DNA of 64,000 nt from VXNE01 sp965261535 (lineage in GTDB: Bacteria; Pseudomonadota; Gammaproteobacteria; Pseudomonadales; Azotimanducaceae). A program made the translations under genes and the position numbers. Below, in pieces: positions 1 to 9,000 of this stretch (position 1 is the first letter of the stretch; each line of letters starts with the position of its first letter). A model generated the notes under the pieces. That model was not told the DNA's origin. It saw only the letters and a list, made by a program, of their open reading frames with translations, and searched no databases. The DNA is taken from positions 248,001-312,000 of the forward strand of contig OZ253469.1 in NCBI GenBank assembly GCA_965261535.1, read 5' to 3'.

Positions 1-1022
1 CCGACGCGCGGGTCCGGCGCGAACTGCAGGTCCCGACTGCCGCGCAGCGCGATCTCGTAGAACAACTGCACATCCTCCGGCGTCATCCGCGCGACGAAGG
101 GACTCAGCGAAGCCGTCGCCTCGCCGCCCACGGCCTGCGCCATGGCAATGTCGTGCAGAGACCGCTGCATCCCGGCGAGCACATCCGCGAAGTCCGCATT
201 GCGCGACGCGAGTTCGTCGGCGCAATGCAGCAGAAGCCGCCTGTCCGCATCGGCAAGCGCGCCGAGCAATGCCGACACCTCGTCGCGCCGCACCGTGCCG
301 AGCAGGCTCGCGACATCTTCGGCGCCCAGCCTGCCGCCGCCGAACGAGATCGCCTGATCCACGACCGAGAGGGCGTCCCGCATGCTCCCCTGCGCAGCGT
401 CTGCGATGATATCGAGCGCAGCCGCCTCGAATTCCACCTCTTCCGTTTCGAGAATGGCCGCAAGATGCGCGGCGATGCGTTCGGGCAGGATATTCTTCAG
501 GTTGAACTGCAAGCACCGCGACAGCACGGTGATCGGCACCTTCTTCGGATCCGTCGTCGCCAGCAGGAACTTCACATGCGGCGGCGGCTCTTCCAGCGTT
601 TTCAACAGGGCATTGAAACTGGAGGTCGAAAGCATGTGCACCTCGTCGATGAGATACACCTTGTAGCGTCCCCGGGCCGGCAGATACTGCACGTTGTCGA
701 GCAGTTCGCGGGTGTCGTCCACCCGCGTTCGCGACGCCGCGTCCACCTCGATCAGGTCCACGAACCGTCCCGCGACGATCTCGGCACACGCGGAGCAGGT
801 GCCGCAAGGCGTGGAGCTGACCCCCGCCTCGCAGTTCAGGCAGTTCGCGAAGGCCCGGGCGATCGTCGTCTTGCCGACCCCGCGCGTGCCGGTGAACAGG
901 TACGCGTGATGCAGTCGGTCCCCGTCCAGCCCGTTGACAAGGGCACGGATGGCGTGATCCTGGCCGACGACATCCCGCAACGTGCGGGGTCGATACTTGC
1001 GAGCGAGAACTTGATAACTCAT
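1..1022 (-). CDS. dnaX: DNA polymerase III subunit gamma/tau, N-terminal part (runs off left edge)
   Basis: DnaX is the AAA+ motor of the clamp loader, which places the beta clamp on primed DNA. The start is the ATG at 1022 (MSYQVLARKYRP, the usual family start). About 340 codons are visible before the window ends. Seen in order: the Walker A loop GTRGVGKT near residue 40, the four-cysteine zinc knuckle (CLNC...CGTCSAC), the Walker B LIDEVHML, and the start of domain III. The C-terminal tau region lies outside the window. The gene is divergent from the phosphodiesterase at 1130, leaving about 107 bp for both promoters. No strong ribosome binding site is visible. Confidence 0.95.
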   Translation of the reverse strand, partial: MSYQVLARKYRPRTLRDVVGQDHAIRALVNGLDGDRLHHAYLFTGTRGVGKTTIARAFANCLNCEAGVSSTPCGTCSACAEIVAGRFVDLIEVDAASRTRVDDTRELLDNVQYLPARGRYKVYLIDEVHMLSTSSFNALLKTLEEPPPHVKFLLATTDPKKVPITVLSRCLQFNLKNILPERIAAHLAAILETEEVEFEAAALDIIADAAQGSMRDALSVVDQAISFGGGRLGAEDVASLLGTVRRDEVSALLGALADADRRLLLHCADELASRNADFADVLAGMQRSLHDIAMAQAVGGEATASLSPFVARMTPEDVQLFYEIALRGSRDLQFAPDPRV

Positions 1023-1129
1023 CGGCGTTCGCATTGTAGCCCCGCGGGGAACAAAATGGCTTCCAACATCGCGCATGCCGGGACCGCTTCGGCTACGCGA
1101 ACGCAGGCTCCACGAGACTCGGTTCGACC

Positions 1130-1804
1130 ATGAGCTTCGACAGCGGATTCTTGATTATTGGACACCGGGGCGCCGCGGGACTCGCGCCCGAAAACACGAT
1201 GAAGGGATTTCGCCGCGCCTTCGCCTGCGGGGTCGACGCGGTGGAACTCGATGTGCACGCGGTGAATTCGCGGCTGGCGGTGATTCATGACTCGACGGTG
1301 GATCGGACGACCGACCGCCGCGGGCCCGTGTCCGGCTACCGAATCGAGGGCCTGAAACACCTGGATGCGGGCGACGGGGAAGCGATTCCGTTGCTCGAAG
1401 AAGTGATGGAGGCGCTACCCGCAGGGGTCGGCATCAATATCGAACTGAAGGGACCAGGAACTGAAGGGCTGTTGGCGGCGACGCCCCACGACGGCGCGAA
1501 CACGCTCATATCGAGCCTTGATCTTGGACGCCTCGAGGCGATTCGGCGCGCCCTGCCGGATGCGATGTGCGCGCCGGTGTTCAGGATGCCGCACCACGAC
1601 ATGGCCGGTGCGGCGCGGGCAATCGATGCCTGGTCGATCAACATCCGAAACGACATCGCAACGCCCCGGCGCATCGAACGGCTGCGCGCGGCGGGATTTC
1701 GGGTGCTGGTTTTCACGGTGAACGACGGGCGACGGGCGCTCGAACTCAGGGGGCAAGGCGTTTCCGGCGTCTTTACCGACTTTCCCGACCGGGTGCGGGT
1801 GTAG
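1130..1804 (+). CDS. glycerophosphodiester phosphodiesterase family protein
   Basis: The 224-aa product matches the GDPD TIM-barrel family, which cleaves glycerophosphodiesters to glycerol-3-phosphate and an alcohol. Visible motifs are HRGAAGLAPENT near the N-terminus (general acid His), ELDV, the second catalytic His in IHDSTVDRTTD, the metal-binding Glu/Lys in NIELKGPG, and the closing strands VFTVND and GVFTDFPD. The length is typical of short cytoplasmic UgpQ-like members, and there is no signal peptide. It is convergent with the small Psp protein gene, 18 bp away. The exact substrate cannot be read from the sequence. Confidence 0.9.
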   Translation: MSFDSGFLIIGHRGAAGLAPENTMKGFRRAFACGVDAVELDVHAVNSRLAVIHDSTVDRTTDRRGPVSGYRIEGLKHLDAGDGEAIPLLEEVMEALPAGVGINIELKGPGTEGLLAATPHDGANTLISSLDLGRLEAIRRALPDAMCAPVFRMPHHDMAGAARAIDAWSINIRNDIATPRRIERLRAAGFRVLVFTVNDGRRALELRGQGVSGVFTDFPDRVRV

Positions 1805-1822
1805 GCGTCGCCTCGCCCCGCT

Positions 1823-2044
1823 CTAGTCGTCCTCGAGTTTTTCGATTTCGCGATCAAGCGCGTACTTGTCATCCGTGACGATGCGTTCCAGCGCCTCGAC
1901 ACGTTCGCGCAGTTCGTCGACTTCGCGCTCCAGGCTTTCCGCTCTGACTCCGTATCCCTTTGCGCGGCGGCGAATCCACAGCTTGCTCAGGTGAATCGAA
2001 CCGCTGATGATCGTTATCACTATGACGAATAGGAAGACATCCAT
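1823..2044 (-). CDS. PspB-like small membrane protein (fourth psp gene)
   Basis: This 73-aa protein has one N-terminal membrane segment (VFLFVIVITIISGSIHL) followed by a basic patch and a coiled coil, the layout of PspB. Its tail (RVEALERIVTDDKYALDRE) resembles the tail of the PspC upstream (RLRRMEAFVTSDRYSLERG), a motif shared by Psp membrane proteins. The gene starts 5 nt after the pspC stop, so it is almost certainly the last gene of the psp operon. It is a second PspB-type protein; its separate role is unknown. Confidence 0.7.
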   Translation of the reverse strand: MDVFLFVIVITIISGSIHLSKLWIRRRAKGYGVRAESLEREVDELRERVEALERIVTDDKYALDREIEKLEDD

Positions 2045-2049
2045 CTGGG

Positions 2050-2889
2050 CTACTGTTCCTTATCTTGTTGCCCGGTTGCGGGCCGGGGTGTTTCGGTGTC
2101 TGGCGATGATTTCGCCGCTGCGTTCGCGCCGATCTCCGCGAAGCCGCGTTCGAGCGAATATCGATCGGACGTGACGAACGCCTCCATGCGTCGCAATCGG
2201 AGTTCGACCTCGGCCATATCCGCCTGCGCCGCGCGCAGACTCTGCCTGGGCGAAAACTTCGCGCCGAATTCCGGCGCTGGGGAACGGTGGACCCTCTCCG
2301 CGTCGTAACGCCGGCGACCCTTTCGGGCAGCGCGTCTTACTGTTTTCTCCACGCGTCTTCTCACTTTGGCGGCCCTGGCCCTGGCGCCGCTCGCCCTGGT
2401 GCGCCTGCTTCCGTGGACCCTCGCATCCGATGGCGGATGACCCATGCATATGAAGGCGATCCAATAGCCGGGAAACACGATACTCGGCAGGAATATCAAT
2501 CCGGTCAGCGCAGCGCAACGCGCCACCCACGCTTCGATGCCGAAATACCGCGCGACGCCGGCGCAGACTCCCACGATCTTCCGATTCCTGCGATCAAGGT
2601 AGAGTGCGCGCGAACGACGCGGCAGATCCTCGTAGTCGCGGTAGCGGATCCGTCTCGACCCGTGCTGGGAAGCCGAATCGTCGCGTTCACCCCCGTGCTC
2701 ACGCTGTCTGCGGCCACCTGACTCTCCCCGCACGCGCGCCGCGGCGTCATCAAGCAACCTGGCCGCGCCGCTGGAAACTTCCTCCGTGGCCGCCGAGGCG
2801 AGCTCTTCCACCGCGCGCTCCAGATTCCTGGCAGCCTCCTGAATCTTCCGCGTTTTATTCCTGGTATCACCGCTATCGGTACGGCTCAT
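2050..2889 (-). CDS. pspC: PspC-domain envelope stress protein, extended form
   Basis: The 279-aa product contains a central PspC domain (LYLDRRNRKIVGVCAGVARYF, then two hydrophobic segments), the inner-membrane part of the phage-shock response. The E. coli protein is about 120 aa. Here there is an extra charged helical N-terminal region of about 85 residues and a long Arg-rich linker before the conserved PspC tail (VTSDRYSLERGFAEI). It lies between pspB and the small PspB-like gene with short gaps, consistent with one transcript from the pspA promoter. The function of the extensions is not known. Confidence 0.85.
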   Translation of the reverse strand: MSRTDSGDTRNKTRKIQEAARNLERAVEELASAATEEVSSGAARLLDDAAARVRGESGGRRQREHGGERDDSASQHGSRRIRYRDYEDLPRRSRALYLDRRNRKIVGVCAGVARYFGIEAWVARCAALTGLIFLPSIVFPGYWIAFICMGHPPSDARVHGSRRTRASGARARAAKVRRRVEKTVRRAARKGRRRYDAERVHRSPAPEFGAKFSPRQSLRAAQADMAEVELRLRRMEAFVTSDRYSLERGFAEIGANAAAKSSPDTETPRPATGQQDKEQ

Positions 2890-2902
2890 CTGCAGCCTCC
2901 CG

Positions 2903-3151
2903 TCACGATGCCGGATCGCGTTTGCGCCAATCCGGCGTCTCGGCGTCCAGTATGGCTTCGAGCGTCTCGATGCGCTCGCCCATCCGATCCGCCAGGTCGG
3001 TAAGCTTCTCCAGCTCCGCCCGCTCCTCGCTCGATAACGCCGCCCGCCCGCGCCGCTTGCTCCGATAGTGCATCACGAGCCAGATCGGCGCGACGACGAC
3101 CATGAACAGGACTGCGGGAACAAACAGAATCCCAAGCACGCTTTCACTCAT
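2903..3151 (-). CDS. pspB: phage shock protein B
   Basis: The 82-aa protein has a single N-terminal transmembrane helix, a basic stretch (RSKRRGR) and a C-terminal coiled coil (LADRMGERIETLEAIL). This is the standard PspB architecture; with PspC it relays membrane damage to PspA. It sits 27 nt downstream of pspA and 13 nt upstream of pspC on the same strand. Confidence 0.85.
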   Translation of the reverse strand: MSESVLGILFVPAVLFMVVVAPIWLVMHYRSKRRGRAALSSEERAELEKLTDLADRMGERIETLEAILDAETPDWRKRDPAS

Positions 3152-3178
3152 CTGCGCTTCTCCTCAAAGGACCCGGGT

Positions 3179-3859
3179 TCAGTTCGCGTCTCGGGGTTGA
3201 TCGTCCTGCTGCACGCGCTCCTTCAAGCGACGCAGTTCCGAATCGACCGTCTCATCGCCCTCCAGCGCGTCGATCTCCGCCGCCAGGGTCTTCTGCCCCA
3301 TGTCGTAGGATTCCACCTGGCCTTCGAGATCGTCGATTCTGCTCTCGTACTGCTCGAAGCGCAGCATCGCGTCGTCGACGCTGTGATCCGACAGTTGACG
3401 CCGAATGCCGAGTCGGCTCCGCGCCGCCTTGCCGCGCATGACGATGACGTTCTGGCGCGCCTTGGCGTCCTTCAACTTCGCCTGCAGCGTCTCCATGTCG
3501 GCGTTCAGCTTTGCCAGGGTCTCCTCCAGCGCCGCAGACTCCTTGACCAACGCCTCGGTGGCGGCTTCGGTCTTGGCCCGCTCCGCCAGCGCACCCCGGG
3601 CGAGATCGTCGCGACCCTTGCGAATCGCAAGTTCCGCCTTGCGCTCCCATTCGCAGGCGTCCTTTTCAAGGAACTCCTGGCGTCGCGAGAGCGTCTTCCT
3701 TTCCGCGATCGCCCGCGCCGAAGTGGTGCGCACTTCGACCAGCGTCTCCTCCATCTCCTGGATGATCAGTCGAACCATTTTCTCCGGGTCTTCCGCCTTG
3801 TCGAGCAAGGCGTTGATGTTGGAGTTAATGATCTCCGTCGCGCGAGAGAATATGCCCAT
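3179..3859 (-). CDS. pspA: phage shock protein A
   Basis: PspA both inhibits PspF and oligomerises on damaged inner membrane (ESCRT-III fold). The start at 3859 is chosen because MGIFSRATEIINSNINALLD is the conserved family start and an AAGGAG site lies 8 nt upstream; the frame is open further 5' but without support. The 226-aa protein is almost wholly helical coiled coil, as expected. It is the first gene of the pspA-pspB-pspC-pspB-like operon and is divergent from pspF. Confidence 0.95.
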   Translation of the reverse strand: MGIFSRATEIINSNINALLDKAEDPEKMVRLIIQEMEETLVEVRTTSARAIAERKTLSRRQEFLEKDACEWERKAELAIRKGRDDLARGALAERAKTEAATEALVKESAALEETLAKLNADMETLQAKLKDAKARQNVIVMRGKAARSRLGIRRQLSDHSVDDAMLRFEQYESRIDDLEGQVESYDMGQKTLAAEIDALEGDETVDSELRRLKERVQQDDQPRDAN

Positions 3860-3907
3860 CAGTCTTGCTCCTTGCGGTGTGCGTGGCGATTCCTCGACAC
3901 AATACGA

Positions 3908-3924
3908 GTCACATTCCGTGCCAA
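3908..3924 (-). promoter_or_regulatory. sigma-54-type promoter for psp operon (imperfect -12)
   Basis: On the minus strand TTGGCACG matches the sigma-54 -24 element exactly. The -12 box after a 4-nt spacer is GTGAC, a weak match to TTGCA. It lies about 50 nt upstream of the pspA start, in the gap shared with pspF, where the known PspF-dependent promoter is expected. Confidence 0.5.
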
Positions 3925-4034
3925 CCCGCGAAATTCGCCCAACCTCTTGTTTTGTATCAACCCGCCCGCTTTCGTTGGAAAAGCCCAAAACAATTTTTGT
4001 GGCCGATTTCGCTAACTATTGGTTAAATGCCGCC

Positions 4035-5033
4035 ATGCCTAGCGAGCCAGATAGACTGATCGGCGAGTCCGCCGCCTTCCTCCAGGCGCTGGACGACGTC
4101 TCCGCCGTGGCGCCGCTCGACAAGCCCGTGCTCATCGTCGGCGAGCGCGGAACCGGCAAGGAACTCGTCGCCGCGCGCCTGCACTACCTGTCGAACCGGT
4201 GGGACTCGGAATTCCTGAAGATGAACTGCGCGGCGATATCCGATTCGTTGATCGAAAGCGAATTGTTCGGCCACGAAGCGGGCGCCTTCACGGGCGCGGC
4301 GCGCATGCACCAGGGCCGCTTCGAGCGGGCGAACGAAGGCACCCTGTTCCTCGACGAAGTCGCAACCACGTCGGGACTGGTGCAGGAAAAGATCCTGCGC
4401 ATCATCGAATACGGCGAGTTCGAGCGCCTCGGCGGCAGCCGCACGCTACACGTCGATGTCCGCCTCGTCGCGGCCACCAACGCCGACCTGCCGCGACTCG
4501 CGGACGCCGGCAAGTTCCGCCGCGACCTGCTCGACCGGCTCGCCTTCGACGTCATTACCCTGCCACCACTGCGCGAACGCGTCGACGACATCCTCCTGCT
4601 CGCCGAATACTTCGGCATCAATATGGCCACCGAACTCGGACGCGAGTATTTCCCCGGCTTCGCCGACGCCGCGGTCAACCAGCTCAGATCGCACGACTGG
4701 CCGGGCAACCTGCGCGAACTGAAAAACGTCGTCGAACGCGCCGTCTACCGCACCAGCGCCGACGCCAAGGTTACGGAAATCGTGCTCGACCCGTTCGATT
4801 CGCCGTTCCGCCCGCGCGTGGAGCGTGCGCAGGCGGGCACCCCTGCCCCGCCCGTCCTGCCGCTAGACCTGAAGCAAGCGGTGCGCACCTACGAAGTCGA
4901 ACACGTCGAGGCGGCCATGGAGCAGGCCCGGCACAACCAGCGCAAAGCCGCGGAGCTGCTGGGTCTCACTTACCATCAGTTCCGGGGGTATCTGAAGAAG
5001 CATGGGTTGCAGGGGGAGCGTGGGGACCGGTGA
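4035..5033 (+). CDS. pspF: PspF, sigma-54-dependent transcriptional activator
   Basis: The 332-aa AAA+ activator lacks a receiver domain, as PspF does. Seen in order: Walker A GERGTGKE (residues 36-43), the sigma-54 contact loop GAFTGA (83-88), Walker B LFLDEV, the conserved WPGNLRELKNVVERAVYR, and a Fis-type helix-turn-helix at the C-terminus (QRKAAELLGLTYHQFRGYL). It is divergent from pspA, which encodes its inhibitor. The ATG at 4035 gives the usual short N-terminus. Confidence 0.93.
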   Translation: MPSEPDRLIGESAAFLQALDDVSAVAPLDKPVLIVGERGTGKELVAARLHYLSNRWDSEFLKMNCAAISDSLIESELFGHEAGAFTGAARMHQGRFERANEGTLFLDEVATTSGLVQEKILRIIEYGEFERLGGSRTLHVDVRLVAATNADLPRLADAGKFRRDLLDRLAFDVITLPPLRERVDDILLLAEYFGINMATELGREYFPGFADAAVNQLRSHDWPGNLRELKNVVERAVYRTSADAKVTEIVLDPFDSPFRPRVERAQAGTPAPPVLPLDLKQAVRTYEVEHVEAAMEQARHNQRKAAELLGLTYHQFRGYLKKHGLQGERGDR

Positions 5034-5793
5034 TCGTTCCAAGTACGGGACTCGAAGCACGGGTCATCGCGACCGAGACATCCTACCACCAACCCATTGA
5101 TTTAACACGTTGTTATTCACACATGTCCAGCCATTGGGTATCGGCATGAATGCTGGTTCGTTCGCGAGACTTGGAGCGTCCTCGTGACCCATGTTGCGGT
5201 GTTGCGGTCGCACACTCGCCGATCGTGGCCCAGCATGCGACCAGGATGGCGGCGACCGGCGTAGGGTGGCCGATGACTCTGCCGATCAAGCGGGTGGAGA
5301 TCGGGTTGGGGACTGCGGCGCTGGTCGGCACACCTGCTTTACGCGTCTGGCGGGAGGTGATAGCGTGCCTACAAACAATGCAAGTACTGTGCGGATCGAC
5401 AGGATGGTGGAATGTGTCGCTGAGCGCGGTTGGGGCGGACCGCTTGTGCAAGCGTTGCCCGCATTTTCGCACTCTAGTGGCACGATCACTCGTGGCGCGC
5501 AGAACAATGTTGATGGTCGATACGCAAGGCACATCGGGTTGCCGACCATTTGGAGAGATGGCGCTTAGTGAGACTGGGATCCTTGGACGGCTAGCCGTCT
5601 TCAACTCGCGATCTAATGGCACTCGCAGGACGTTGGGTTGTGTTGGAAGTCGGCTTTGCGCAGGGCGTTCGTCCTTTGGCTCGACCGCGGTGCAGCCGCG
5701 CCGACGTGGCGCGATATGGCGCGCGTGGAAGCTGGCCAATGGCTTGGCTATTGAATCCATCCGTCGACCGTTGAACGAGTTGGGCGGATCGGA
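5034..5793. other. 760-bp stretch with no recognised gene (boundary of an inserted block)
   Basis: Both strands are open for long stretches, but none of the translations resembles a known protein. One short candidate (5365-5568) is listed separately because it has a good ribosome binding site. The sequence after 5090 is lower in GC than pspF and marks the change from the psp core to the BrnT/helicase insertion. Confidence 0.5.
5365..5568 (+). CDS. possible small hypothetical protein (67 aa)
   Basis: A GTG at 5365 follows GGGAGGTGATAGC, a strong Shine-Dalgarno with 6-7 nt spacing. The 67 codons that follow contain no recognised domain. It may be a real small gene or the tail of a decayed one upstream of brnT. 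Confidence 0.25.
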   Translation: MPTNNASTVRIDRMVECVAERGWGGPLVQALPAFSHSSGTITRGAQNNVDGRYARHIGLPTIWRDGA

Positions 5794-6084
5794 ATGTTCA
5801 AATTCGAGTGGGATCCAGCCAAGGCTGCCCGCAACCTTCGGAAGCACCAGATCAGCTTCGAGTTCGCAAGAACGGTTTTTGGGGATCCACTGATGCGGTC
5901 GATTCCCGATGAGTACAGCGAGTTCGAAGAGCGTTGGAACACGATGGGGCAGGCTCACGGCGGGCGCCTGCTGGTCGTGTCGCACACGTGGAACGAGACT
6001 GATGGCGGTAGGATGTTGGTTAGGGTGATTTCAGCTCGTCAGGCTACGCTCAATGAGCAGCGTCAATACGAGTCAGGACAATGA
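5794..6084 (+). CDS. brnT: BrnT family type II toxin
   Basis: The 96-aa product matches BrnT, a RelE-fold ribonuclease toxin that arrests translation. Family marks seen are FEWDPAKAARNLRKH at the start, the FGDPL turn, EERW, GRLLVVSHTW, and the ending VRVISARQATLNEQRQYE. BrnT is normally followed by its antitoxin BrnA. Here the next gene overlaps brnT by 4 nt (6081-6084) and begins with a BrnA-like N-terminus, but continues into a 1516-aa ATPase/helicase. No separate brnA is present. Whether this toxin is active and how it is neutralised is the main question. Confidence 0.88.
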   Translation: MFKFEWDPAKAARNLRKHQISFEFARTVFGDPLMRSIPDEYSEFEERWNTMGQAHGGRLLVVSHTWNETDGGRMLVRVISARQATLNEQRQYESGQ

Positions 6085-9000
6085 AGCAGGAGTACGACTT
6101 TTCCACTGGGGTGCGCGGCAAGTTCTTCCACGCAGACGCCAAGCTGCACCTTCCGGCTTCTGACGAGAAACCGGATTGGGTTGGCCCGGAAGGTCAGCTT
6201 GGCGAGTTCACTGTCCAAGTAGCGAAAGGCACGCTTGAGTCATACCGTGCGCAATCGTATCGCGTGACGGAGGATGCCAACACGGAACAGTTCGCGGCTC
6301 ATGGCGGCTACGCTCATCGGCAACTGTATGAACTCATCCAGAACAGCGCGGACGCCTTGCTCGATGCGCCGAGTGGACAGAGCATCCTCATCCGCCTGAC
6401 GGAGCACTTCCTCTATTGCGCCGACGACGGAACACCTATCGACCAGGACGGTGTTGTCGGCCTCATGTTCTCCCGAATGTCGAGCAAGCTGAACACCACC
6501 GCGATTGGCAGATTCGGAATCGGCTTCAAATCCGTGCTAGGAGTGACCGACGCCCCAGAATTCTACAGCCGCCCGGTTTCCTTCCGTTTCGACAAGCAGC
6601 GTGCGGCGGAGCGAATAGCGTCTGCAACGCAGAGGGCGCAGGTCGAACGATATCCGGTCTTGCGCTTGCCTGAGCCCATCGATCCCGGCAACGAGATGGC
6701 CAAGGACCTGGAATTGGCGGAATTGATGAGTTGGGCCACGAATGTCGTGCGTCTGCCGCTCAAGCCGGGAGCACATGGCGACCTTGCCCGGCAGATGCGG
6801 GATTTCCCGCCAGAGTTTCTGCTGTTCGTCGATCATGTCCGGTACTTGACCCTTGAGGACGGCGAACACTCGCGAGATTTCGTGTTGAATAGCCGAGATG
6901 GCGAACTTCTGCTCGATACCGAGGGGGGGATCGCGCGTTGGCGGCGTTTCGAGACTACCCACTGTCTTTCAGACGATGCACGGGGCGACTGGCCCTTGTC
7001 TGGCGCCTCCGGCGATGTGGCGATCCAATGGGCTGCGCCGCTCGACCGGCTAGATCTCCCTGGTCAGTTCTGGGCATTCTTTCCGACCGACACAGCAAGC
7101 CTGGTGGCTGGCATCCTGAACGCGCCATGGAAGACCAACGAGGATCGTCAGAACCTGCTTCCGGGACCGTACAACGAAGAGTTGATCGAGGCGACTGCGG
7201 AGATGATCGCCGAGTCGCTCCCAAAACTCGCGACTGACGATGACCCCTGCCGGCACCTAGACGCGCTTCCGCGCAGACATGAAGGAGGCGATTCCAAACA
7301 TGCTGATCTTCTTCGCAAGCGCCTGTTCGCTCATCTACGCGAGAGGGAAGTGATTCCCGACCAAGATCGTAGACTACGGGCCATCGGAAACATCTCCTAT
7401 CCTCCCAAGAGATTGACCGACCAGTCGGAAACGGAGCCATTCGAGCGCTGGGCCGCGTATTCGGGGCGGCCGCGCGATTGGCTTCACCACGGGGCGCTCA
7501 CGCGCAACCGCGTGAGACGACTCGCCGCGATCAACCGTTTGTTTCCTCCACGTTCGGATGGCGATGATGACCAGAGCGCGCCGCAGGCATCCATCGCGAA
7601 TTGGCTTGAAGCACTTGTGGAAGACAAAGAAGGGGATGCCGCGATTGCGGCGTCGAAGGCCGCTATCCAGACTGCGGCGAGCATACCGCAGGGGATAGCG
7701 AGGTCAGGCAAAGAGCTTGGATGCATCGTGCTGACGGCCAGCGGCGACTGGCGACCGCCCGTTCCGGAACGTCTCTTTCTACCCGAAGGCACGCCAGCCG
7801 ATGGCGTCCATGGGGACTCTGAATCGTACGTTCACGCGGCGCTAGTCTCGGATGGTGACGCGCTTTCAGGGCTGACGAAACTGGGGATTAGGGCACCATC
7901 GCCGGTAAGCGTTTTCGAACTCCTCGCGGAGCGCGTGCTCGAGAGCGGCGGGCGCGGTGAAGAGTTTAATGAGGATCTACACCGCGACTTCTGGGTGGCT
8001 TCACGCAAGGTGCCGACGGATGCCGCAAGTGAAGTCGTTCGGAGACTTAGAGGTTCCGCAAGACGAGTAGTGTGGGCAACCAAACTACGAGTGCGGACAC
8101 TCGGTGGAACTTGGCAACCTCCCTATCGTGTGTTGTTGCCGGGGTGCATTGTGCCCGACGGAGGTCGGGACGAACACGCCACGGTGGACACCAAGTACCA
8201 TGAGCCGGACGACAAACTGATGCGTGCTCTTGGGGTCACGGACGAACCCTACGATGGCTGCGAATTATCGTTCGAGCCGCATTTCGCCTCGTTCCTCCGT
8301 TCGTGTCGGGCGCAGTATTCGAAACAGGACGGCCTGCCGCATGATCCAAGGTGGCACCACCTTGATTTCACCGCGTCGAAAGGTCCAGGTCCGCTTGAGG
8401 TCTTGACAGACCTTTCGGACGAGGCCAAGGCGCGCTATACGGAAGCGCTTCTCGCTCTGGACGGTAGCTACAAGCCATGGACGATGTGGCACACCGGCAC
8501 AAATCGACAAGGGTATCCGAAGATGCGATGCACCTCGCTTACAACCTTCATGCTCCGGGAGTATGGAAGGCTTCGAATTCCCCATCGCATCGTGCCACTC
8601 TCGGAAGCGACTGGTCCTCGCCCAAGGAGCCCGGAAGCCCTCCGTTTCCTGCTGGGTCACGCCAAGGCCGACGAGATCAAAGAAGCGTTCGAACTGATTG
8701 AACCGACTCCGGAGTTCTTCGGGGCGGATGATCCGATTCCGTTGACGGATGTGTGGCGTGGACTGGGACAATACCTTCGACCGCACCAAAGAACATGCGA
8801 GTTGGTCCGGTGCGAGCGAATCGTGGTCGTTGGTCAGCTTCGAGACTGCATCTTTCACGCTTCGACCATCTATCTGGCGGATACGACGGGTGCTGGTGAG
8901 CTAAGGAAGCTGCGGCTCGTGGTGGACGAACTTGATCTCGGGCTGTCCGATGCTCAGATCGAGAAGATACTGCGCCGTAGGACGCCGCAGGAAGTCCAGG

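Noticed and set aside
153..1133. Long open frame on the plus strand
   Set aside because: It is the antisense of dnaX, whose motifs are clear on the minus strand.
5113..5985. Long overlapping frames on both strands before brnT
   Set aside because: No recognisable domain, and the minus frame runs into brnT; GC-rich DNA gives such frames by chance.
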